Of a stretch of 64,000 bases of DNA, positions 18,488 through 25,324 are shown in pieces. The position numbers and the translations under genes are program-made. Location of the stretch: positions 1-64,000 of the forward strand of contig JAURYB010000139.1 of the NCBI GenBank assembly GCA_030654075.1, written 5' to 3'. The notes beneath the pieces were generated by a model, which saw only the letters and a list, made by a program, of their open reading frames with translations, had not been told where the DNA came from and did not search any database. This DNA is from Bacteroidales bacterium. Its GTDB lineage: Bacteria > Bacteroidota > Bacteroidia > Bacteroidales > UBA4417. Position 1 is the stretch's first letter. Each line of letters opens with the position of its first letter.

Positions 18488-19186
18488 ATGCAAACTCAAG
18501 ACGACAATAATTATTTGCCAATACCGCTATACCATGGCACTTCGACTCTTTTCTTAAATAGTATAATTAATAACGGATTAGGAGGAGTTGATCCAATAAG
18601 TGAATGGAAAATAATTGAGTTAAGCAAGGAAGTATATCAGCAAAGTGAACTTCATCTAAAGGGCAATAGCTTGTTTATTAAGAGCGCTTGTTCGTTTAAA
18701 TCTATGACAGAACAATCAAATCTTGGCTGTCTAAATTGGCAACATGGGAAACCTTATCTTTCTTCTTATGAAATAACTGCAGCGAAATATCCAATAGGCA
18801 ATAAATTTGGATCAGAGATATTGACCTACACTTTTGAGTTTTTAAAAGAACTAATTAATTTAAAAATAAAATATGTCATGAAGGATTTATATGAAAAATA
18901 TAGATTTCTTTTTGATCTATTGGAGACAAATCCTAAGCCTGTACTTATCAAAGCCACAAATATTCCTATATCAGCATTATTAACTGAAAATGGAGGAGAT
19001 CCCAAATCATACATAAATGAAATAAGTGATTTATTGAAATATAAAAGTGAAAACAAAAAAAATAATTTGCCACAATTTAATTTTCAATTAATATCGGCTA
19101 TTCCGATAACCAAATTGAACTATTGGGGAATAAGAGTTGTGAACTATTCTGATATTTGGCCAAAATATAATTTATATGAAATTTGA
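18488..19186 (+). CDS. Possible ADP-ribosyltransferase-fold protein
   Basis: 232 residues. LYHGTSTLFLNSIINNGL near residues 13-30 matches the first strand and helix of ADP-ribosyltransferase/RNA 2'-phosphotransferase folds (H-G-T-S). PYLSSYEITAAKY near 86-98 matches the second motif region. The third position, usually Glu before a hydrophobic strand, appears as Gln in FQLISAIP near 199-206. It may therefore be an altered or inactive member, or my alignment may be off. It is the last gene of the cassette, 43 bp after the CBS-HEPN gene, and a toxin-like role would fit that setting. Confidence 0.5.
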   Translation: MQTQDDNNYLPIPLYHGTSTLFLNSIINNGLGGVDPISEWKIIELSKEVYQQSELHLKGNSLFIKSACSFKSMTEQSNLGCLNWQHGKPYLSSYEITAAKYPIGNKFGSEILTYTFEFLKELINLKIKYVMKDLYEKYRFLFDLLETNPKPVLIKATNIPISALLTENGGDPKSYINEISDLLKYKSENKKNNLPQFNFQLISAIPITKLNYWGIRVVNYSDIWPKYNLYEI

Positions 19187-19346
19187 AAATCTGAAAACAA
19201 ATATTGAAACATGCCAAAATAAAATGCTATTTCAGATAATGAGAGTTACTCATATGAATTCCAGGCCTTAACATTATATCAAATCTGAATTGACTTTATA
19301 GCCAATTTTTAATTAAAATGCCAGATAAAGTCGGAGAAAATTCAAT

Positions 19347-20177
19347 TTACTCTTCAAGTTTTTTCCTATAAATCTCATCCAGGGTTTGACCCTTTTCGTC
19401 TTTCCAGGCAATCCATCCATTGTTACTGCTGCCTACACAAAAGTCGCAAGCTGTACTAGGACTGTTGAATGTCCTATTAGTTATCAAAACTAAGCCACTA
19501 ATTTGTAATTCAGTGAACTCTTGTATTTCTCGTTCACGTTTTTCCAACCAGGTGAAAGAAGGCACAGCTGTTGGTGTAATAATACTGCCCTTTAAAACTG
19601 TAAAACCACTCTCATCATAAAATCCTTTGGCATTACATCCTCGCGCTTTGGTATAGAATATATGCTTGCCTTTCAATTCAGCTTTTTCAAATATTGAGCA
19701 GCCAACAAAAGAGGTTAGAAGTGTAACATCATCAAAAAATTCTTCAATACTGCTTTTTTGATGTTCAGGTAAGTTTGGAGCTTTGGGAATTTGCTTGTTT
19801 TCTGAAGTATTATACTTTTTAGTCACTTGGGCTAATGCCACTGCCATGTGTTCCAAATACTGAACATCTGCCTTTGTCATTGCTCCATCTTTACTGATAA
19901 AAACCAATGCTTTTTGCCAGAAGGTTTTTTTATAATCGTGGTATTTAATGCGCTCAGAAAAGTTCTCGGTTTCCCCAAGATAAGCTTTTGGTTGTTGAAA
20001 TTCATCTTCACCAAGGAGAATGTAAAAAGCTGGTGATTTAAGTTCATCCCTTTTATTAATAATGTCTAATGAAGATCTTGGGATAAGAGTAAGACTACAG
20101 ATTTTATTGCTAATGAAAATATTTTGAACACCTTGAGGATTACCGTCAAGTAGATATGTTGTGATTGTTTTACCCAT
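19347..20177 (-). CDS. GIY-YIG nuclease with DUF4357 domain
   Basis: 276 residues. The GIY-YIG core spans residues ~45-115: FYILLGEDEF and AYLGETENFSERIKYH, with the Arg, and a later conserved Glu in VQYLEHMA. The C-terminal half has KARGCNAKGFYDESGFTVLKGS, typical of DUF4357, which is often joined to GIY-YIG and found near restriction-modification genes. It lies 53 bp downstream of the DndE-HerA-like gene and is the last gene of the minus-strand island, convergent with the helicase cassette. Probable accessory DNA endonuclease. Confidence 0.85.
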   Translation of the reverse strand: MGKTITTYLLDGNPQGVQNIFISNKICSLTLIPRSSLDIINKRDELKSPAFYILLGEDEFQQPKAYLGETENFSERIKYHDYKKTFWQKALVFISKDGAMTKADVQYLEHMAVALAQVTKKYNTSENKQIPKAPNLPEHQKSSIEEFFDDVTLLTSFVGCSIFEKAELKGKHIFYTKARGCNAKGFYDESGFTVLKGSIITPTAVPSFTWLEKREREIQEFTELQISGLVLITNRTFNSPSTACDFCVGSSNNGWIAWKDEKGQTLDEIYRKKLEE

Positions 20178-20230
20178 TTTGTTAACTATTTTAATTTATT
20201 CCGGACTATGAGAAAGGCTAAAGAATCACA

Positions 20231-21757
20231 CTAATAATTCTTATAAAATGCTTCAGCTGTAAATTTTGTAAACTCTTCCGTTTTTATCATACTTCTACTA
20301 ATTACCTGAAATGGTTCCAGTCGAGCAACTTCGGACTGCAAATCTTTGGCTGTTTTGGGGCTGCATCCTAAAATATCCTGTAGAGCTTTGGCTGATGCTC
20401 CTTCGCTTTGGAAGATGAATGAAAATTCGAGTAGTTCCTGAAAATTGAAAAACTTCTGTTGATAGTCGGATGGTGATTGAGACGCAAAGAAAACAACAAT
20501 TCCTTTTGACCTTCCCTCTCTAATTATTTTTTCAAGAAAGATATTTTTCTGGCCCAGGTAGTTATGGGCTTCATCTATCACCAATATCGTTCTGATCGTT
20601 CTACGACCATCCTTTATAGGACTATCAGGCATTGATGCCATTTCTTTGTATAAGCGTTCAATTACAAGATACCCTATTAATTCTTTTAAAACCGGCATTT
20701 TATGAACATCAATAATCAAAGTACGATTACTGATTTTTTCCATCGGCGGGACCGAAGAGCTATGAGACCAAAACAAATTGAAGTTTGCGAGGTCTCGTAA
20801 AACCTCAATTAATGTATCATCATTCTTATTTTCCTCTTCATAATTTTCTAATGCGATTTGAAGGATGTCGTTAAAGTCAGGAAAGGGTTTTTCTGAGTTT
20901 GCCCTGGCAGCATAACCCGCTACAATGGCTTCTGTTAAAGCTCCTTTTTGTACTATACCAAATTTTGAACTTATGCATGAGAAGCTTTCTGCTTTTTCTC
21001 TTGCTGAGAGTTGTATATCCTGTTCCGTATAACTTTGCAGAATAAATGGGCTAATGGGTAAGGATTCATTATTTTGTAATAACCTGTATGTTCTTGATCT
21101 GGTTACATCGATAAAAGTTTCATTATCTACCACATCACCTTTATAGTCAAAGAAAATGAAGTTAGTTTGGTAGTCAGATTGTACCCTAATGTCTGAAAGT
21201 ATCTTCAATAAGAATTGTGTTTTGCCAACACCAGGTTTACCCATAATTGCCAAATGTGAGTTGGCATGTTTGCTTGTATCATTTAATGATACAATGAGGT
21301 CGGTATTCTGCAAAATACTTCTACCGATGAGGATATCAAGATCTTTCGTTTTTACAGTTTTGGCTCCTGGTAGTAGTATTCGCGAAACGATCTCGGAATA
21401 CCAACGATTTATATCCTCTCCATTTTTTTGAAACACTCCCCAAAGAAGCAAGGCGCCGTTATCAATGTGGTCCTTGATAATGGATTTATTGCTATAAAAT
21501 TCATTTTCATCTATATCTGCAATCTGGTGAACCTGACTAATGAGAGTTCTGAAAAAGACTTCATCATTAGCTATAAAGGAAGGTCGTTTCATTTCGCCAC
21601 CTGAAAAGTTGGTACTGCGAGTTACCAATTTGCCTGCATGAACCAAAGAAAATGAAAATGCCATACGGGCCAAAATAGCCTTATCCAATTTGGTGTATGC
21701 CCGGAAAGCACTAATTATTTCATCGGTTTTTAATGATGTATATAATCTATCTGCCAT
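20231..21757 (-). CDS. DndE-like domain fused to HerA/FtsK-type ATPase
   Basis: 508 residues. The first ~115 residues resemble DndE: LDKAILARMAFSFSL, a conserved Arg/Gly-rich middle, DEVFFRTLISQVHQ, and a DHIDNGALLL end. The rest is a HerA-type P-loop ATPase with Walker A MGKPGVGKT near residue 172, Walker B ILVIDEAHNYLGQ near 389, and EGRSKGIVVFFASQSPSDYQ just after. Single-domain DndE is about 110 residues. A longer DndE with ATPase/helicase activity (DndEi) is known from Riemerella, also a Bacteroidota. It probably translocates on DNA with the DndD-like protein 12 bp upstream. Confidence 0.8.
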   Translation of the reverse strand: MADRLYTSLKTDEIISAFRAYTKLDKAILARMAFSFSLVHAGKLVTRSTNFSGGEMKRPSFIANDEVFFRTLISQVHQIADIDENEFYSNKSIIKDHIDNGALLLWGVFQKNGEDINRWYSEIVSRILLPGAKTVKTKDLDILIGRSILQNTDLIVSLNDTSKHANSHLAIMGKPGVGKTQFLLKILSDIRVQSDYQTNFIFFDYKGDVVDNETFIDVTRSRTYRLLQNNESLPISPFILQSYTEQDIQLSAREKAESFSCISSKFGIVQKGALTEAIVAGYAARANSEKPFPDFNDILQIALENYEEENKNDDTLIEVLRDLANFNLFWSHSSSVPPMEKISNRTLIIDVHKMPVLKELIGYLVIERLYKEMASMPDSPIKDGRRTIRTILVIDEAHNYLGQKNIFLEKIIREGRSKGIVVFFASQSPSDYQQKFFNFQELLEFSFIFQSEGASAKALQDILGCSPKTAKDLQSEVARLEPFQVISRSMIKTEEFTKFTAEAFYKNY

Positions 21758-21769
21758 ATTATTCGTTTT

Positions 21770-23755
21770 TTACCAGAAGTAACCTTCACGGACCGTTGTT
21801 AATTCATTGTTTTGGTTAAATTCCAATCGCGCGGCACCTGTTAAATGTGGTTCCAAGTTTTTAAAGTAATTGTTATCTACTTCAGTATCAGTTGAAAGTA
21901 TAATTACCTGATTTGCTGCATTTGGGAAATAATGGTTAACAATGTTGTCTCTATGAACACTATCTAACCTTGATAATGGAGTGTCGATTATTATTGGCAA
22001 ATTGAGTTCTGAAGTTTGTGACAGTCCCCAAAGTAACGACAAAGCAAAAACCTCCTTTTCGCCTGCCGACAAACTGGACTTTTTCATTTCGTGACCACTT
22101 TTATCTTTAAGGGTGATTTCATACGTTTTATCATTGATATCAAGGTCCTTAATTAAGCCAGCTTTGCTAGATAGCATTCGGTACATTTCAAATGTTTTTT
22201 CCTGGAGCAAATGAACTTTATTCTTTCTTAATTTTACCATATAGGTATTCATTAAGTTAGCAATAGCGTCGCATTCCTGGATGAAATCAGCTTTCTCTTT
22301 TGAAAAATTATGCTTTTCATAGAGTTTGCTTATTTCAAGTTCTATTTCCTTAATTTTATTTTCAAGTACAACAATTTCTTCATTGATATTTGATAGGCGA
22401 ACAGATAATCGTCCAATTTGTGTCTGGCTGCTTTCGATAATATTTTGCAATTCAGCAAATAACTCTCTTTCACTTTCGGAAGAAGCAGAATTAGTAAGAC
22501 TGGCCTCGATAGAGCGGATTTCAAAATCTAATTCAGATTTTTCTTTTATCATTTCTTCCAAAAGCAGCACATCACTTTGCTCAATTTCTTCAATTTTATT
22601 TAAAACCTTTGCTGCATCTCTATCTGAAAGATTCAGTAATTTTTGAATATCGCTTTGACTGTTATTCTGTTGAAGCAGCAACAGTACTCTTTCTTCAAGC
22701 TTTCTCTTTTGAATTTGGGTAAGTGGTTTTTCTGTAATAGGTTCGGGTAATTCAATTTTTTCAACAATTTGTTTAGCCAGGACTTTTGCATTTTCGGAAA
22801 TTGCGTTTTGTGTCTGGCTTTCTCTTTCTTTTTCAATTTGTACCTTCACATCATCAAACAATTTACCTGCCATTGCCCAAGGCAAAAACTGTTCGGTAAT
22901 GGTTTTAATTTGATTTTCAATCTGATTACTCTTGTTTGAAAGCTGTATCCGTTTCTTTTCTTTTTGCTTTACAATTTCGGAACTTTCGGGGTCGAGATTA
23001 AAGATTGCTTTAAAGCGTGCCTGTGCATCTTCTTTTTCAGTTTTGAAATTTTCTAAATCCTCATTCAATTCATTTTTCTCTTGAATCTTTGATTGTAGTT
23101 TCCGTTGCTCTTTTTTTAATTCACTTTCTTTATATTCAATGTCTTCGTCGGATATCTCAACAAAACCTTTTCGTTCTTCTTGTTTAAGATACAATACATC
23201 GCTTGATAAACGAGAAATATACTGAATACCTAAAGCGGCTTCCAGGGAAGATTGTAAGCGAACTTCGGAATGATCGTCGGATGCTATTTCCTGAATTTTT
23301 TCACCATCGAAGAAAAAGAATTGGGTAATACTTTTTGGAATAGTGGCGTTGATATAATCCTGCCACATTTCTTTGTTTTGAACACTTACTCTTTTGCCAT
23401 TCTTAACAACAACCAGTTTTTCTTCTAAATCCTTATATTTTGGAGTATCAGTAGCCCCGGCGCTCCAGGAACGATGGATCATTATTGTTTCAAAATCATC
23501 GGTTTCCATTTCTAACTCAAAAGATACAAATGCATTGCCTTTAGCTAATTCCTTTCGGTTAATACATTTATAAATCATTTCGATTTTGGCACCGTACAGG
23601 CAGAAATTGATAGCTTCCTGAATTGATGTTTTGCCGGCACCGTTCATTCCTCCCATTAAAAAAATACTCTTACCTTCACTGCTCTGGGGAAACAAAATGG
23701 AGGTAGGAAATTGAAAGGATTTATAATTCTCGATAGTAAGTTTATTGAACTTCAT
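21770..23755 (-). CDS. dndD: DndD-like SMC/Rad50-type ATPase
   Basis: 661 residues. The N-terminal FNKLTIENYKSFQF plus Walker A GGMNGAGKTS near 35-44 and the C-terminal SSLSAGEKEVFALS near 570-583 followed by IIIDTPLSRLD near 600-610 are the head halves of an SMC/Rad50 ATPase. The middle ~350 residues are charged coiled coil. The order and spacing, and FFFDGEKIQEI near 148, fit DndD of DNA phosphorothioation systems. No DndC (sulfurtransferase) or DndA is encoded nearby. The 5' end overlaps the tiny upstream gene by 14 bp. Confidence 0.85.
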   Translation of the reverse strand: MKFNKLTIENYKSFQFPTSILFPQSSEGKSIFLMGGMNGAGKTSIQEAINFCLYGAKIEMIYKCINRKELAKGNAFVSFELEMETDDFETIMIHRSWSAGATDTPKYKDLEEKLVVVKNGKRVSVQNKEMWQDYINATIPKSITQFFFFDGEKIQEIASDDHSEVRLQSSLEAALGIQYISRLSSDVLYLKQEERKGFVEISDEDIEYKESELKKEQRKLQSKIQEKNELNEDLENFKTEKEDAQARFKAIFNLDPESSEIVKQKEKKRIQLSNKSNQIENQIKTITEQFLPWAMAGKLFDDVKVQIEKERESQTQNAISENAKVLAKQIVEKIELPEPITEKPLTQIQKRKLEERVLLLLQQNNSQSDIQKLLNLSDRDAAKVLNKIEEIEQSDVLLLEEMIKEKSELDFEIRSIEASLTNSASSESERELFAELQNIIESSQTQIGRLSVRLSNINEEIVVLENKIKEIELEISKLYEKHNFSKEKADFIQECDAIANLMNTYMVKLRKNKVHLLQEKTFEMYRMLSSKAGLIKDLDINDKTYEITLKDKSGHEMKKSSLSAGEKEVFALSLLWGLSQTSELNLPIIIDTPLSRLDSVHRDNIVNHYFPNAANQVIILSTDTEVDNNYFKNLEPHLTGAARLEFNQNNELTTVREGYFW

Positions 23756-23936
23756 CGTTTGATTTTTTAAAGTCCGATTTAATAATTTCCTTTAAAGCCT
23801 CATACACACCAGTTCTACGATCCTTGAACTGGTATTCTTTTACTGTTGCTAAAAGCTTTTCCACTTTGGGATATGATACATCGAATTGTTTGCAAAGATC
23901 TTGCAATAATTCTTTATCGGAAGGAGTTGATGCCAT
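23742..23936 (-). CDS. Small DNA-modification-system-associated protein
   Basis: 64 residues, charged and helical: MASTPSDKELLQDLCKQF then FDVSYPKVEKLLATVKEY. Proteins of this size and look are annotated in Bacteroidota as 'DNA modification system-associated small protein' beside DndD-like genes; that naming is from memory. It starts 3 bp after the hsdS-like gene and overlaps dndD by 14 bp, so all three are translationally linked. Probably an adaptor between the methyltransferase and the ATPases (inference). Confidence 0.7.
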   Translation of the reverse strand: MASTPSDKELLQDLCKQFDVSYPKVEKLLATVKEYQFKDRRTGVYEALKEIIKSDFKKSNDEVQ

Positions 23937-23939
23937 AGA

Positions 23940-25319
23940 TTAGTTTTTATTTATTGCTTCTTCAATTAATTGTTCAACCCTGTTTTTTGCTTTTGCTAAA
24001 AGCTCCAATGATTGTTTTTTAGCTATATTTGATTCTATTAACATAGTCGAAATTTTCAGTTGAAAATCTTCATCAAAAATAGGGATTGTTAATTTCTCGA
24101 ACCTTGGTTTGGTAGTATTAGGGCGCACTGTATTTATCATAACCGTCTGATCAAACAAAATCTGCATTAACTTACTTTTAAGAAGTGCAGCTAGAAAAAG
24201 ACTATTTATTCTTTTATCTATTACTTTTAATGAAAAGCAAAATGACGGGAATAAATGATTTTTTACATCTTCATAAATATAACCAACTTTTCCGGTTGTA
24301 TCTCCACATTGAACCATTAAAATATCTCCTTTCTCAACATATTTTTTAGGCGGAACTTTTACCCAATTTGGAATATATTTTAAATCATCCATTTTGATTT
24401 CAAGCTCTTGAGTAATATTCGTCACTCTAATTAATGGAATACCTTTACTTTTATCTAATTCATAATCCTGCATAGGCATATAACCATATTCAATATCTGC
24501 AATTTTTCGAAGTTCGATGGTGTTGAAATTATGTTTTAAGAATGTTACAATTTGATCGAATTTTGGATTGTGGAATTTTGGATCAATTATACGTTCGAGA
24601 ACACAAGTTGTGTTAAGTGTCTTATAATAATTTTTCTTGTTATAATCAATTTTATCTAAACCTAAGACTTGCTCTAATAATTCGGTCGCTTTTTTGTACA
24701 GAGTTTGGGATTGTCTTTGAAGTTCAAATGCTGCTCTTAATTTATCTCCGATTTCAGTTTGGAAAGGTAATATACATTTAGGAATTATAAATTTGGAAAG
24801 ATCATAAGGATATATTTCTATCTGACCACTTGAACCTCTATAATTCTGGTTAAATTGTGTTATTCCATATTTTGAATTCAAGAAAGCGGTCATGCAATAC
24901 GGATCAATTACGCCATTTCTTAAAATTGTAATGTGACCATCGCAATATGCCTTTTCATCTTTAAACCAGATACTTGTTCTTCCAAGTGTTCCAACTCCAG
25001 TAGATGTAATTAAGATATCATCTTTTTGAACCTTGCCACGATTATTACTTTTAAAAAAAGATTCAGTAACATATTCTTGCCTAGTTTCGTTAAAATTCAT
25101 AAAACCAACATTTACACTACGCAATGCTTTATATGTGCCACTTTTATCATAAAATGGTTGAGACCCCCTATTTATATATTTAAATAATTTACCTAATGAA
25201 GACGTTTCACCAGAATTCTGCAAATTACCAATATTATCCTGGTAATCTTTTCTGAAATATTCAGCATCACATCTATCGGGGTGTATTTCAGAAAGTCTTA
25301 TCGTATTCCAAATTGCCAT
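23940..25319 (-). CDS. hsdS: Type I restriction-modification specificity subunit
   Basis: 459 residues with two target-recognition halves joined by helical spacers. The first spans roughly residues 1-200 (LGKLFKYINRG, KDDILITSTGVGTLGRTS) and the second 240-440 (LRKIADIEYGYMP, VEKGDILMVQCGDTTGKVGYI). Each half ends in the usual coiled-coil region (LRAAFELQRQSQTLYKKATELLEQV; LLAKAKNRVEQLIEEA). It determines the bipartite DNA site methylated by the partner encoded 5 bp upstream. The two halves differ, so an asymmetric site is expected. Confidence 0.9.
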   Translation of the reverse strand: MAIWNTIRLSEIHPDRCDAEYFRKDYQDNIGNLQNSGETSSLGKLFKYINRGSQPFYDKSGTYKALRSVNVGFMNFNETRQEYVTESFFKSNNRGKVQKDDILITSTGVGTLGRTSIWFKDEKAYCDGHITILRNGVIDPYCMTAFLNSKYGITQFNQNYRGSSGQIEIYPYDLSKFIIPKCILPFQTEIGDKLRAAFELQRQSQTLYKKATELLEQVLGLDKIDYNKKNYYKTLNTTCVLERIIDPKFHNPKFDQIVTFLKHNFNTIELRKIADIEYGYMPMQDYELDKSKGIPLIRVTNITQELEIKMDDLKYIPNWVKVPPKKYVEKGDILMVQCGDTTGKVGYIYEDVKNHLFPSFCFSLKVIDKRINSLFLAALLKSKLMQILFDQTVMINTVRPNTTKPRFEKLTIPIFDEDFQLKISTMLIESNIAKKQSLELLAKAKNRVEQLIEEAINKN

Positions 25320-25324
25320 AATAA

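Noticed and set aside
10786-19186. DISARM defence system
   Set aside because: PLD and helicase proteins are present, but no DrmA/DrmB/DrmE-like gene or methyltransferase is in the operon, and the PLD protein is much larger than DrmC.
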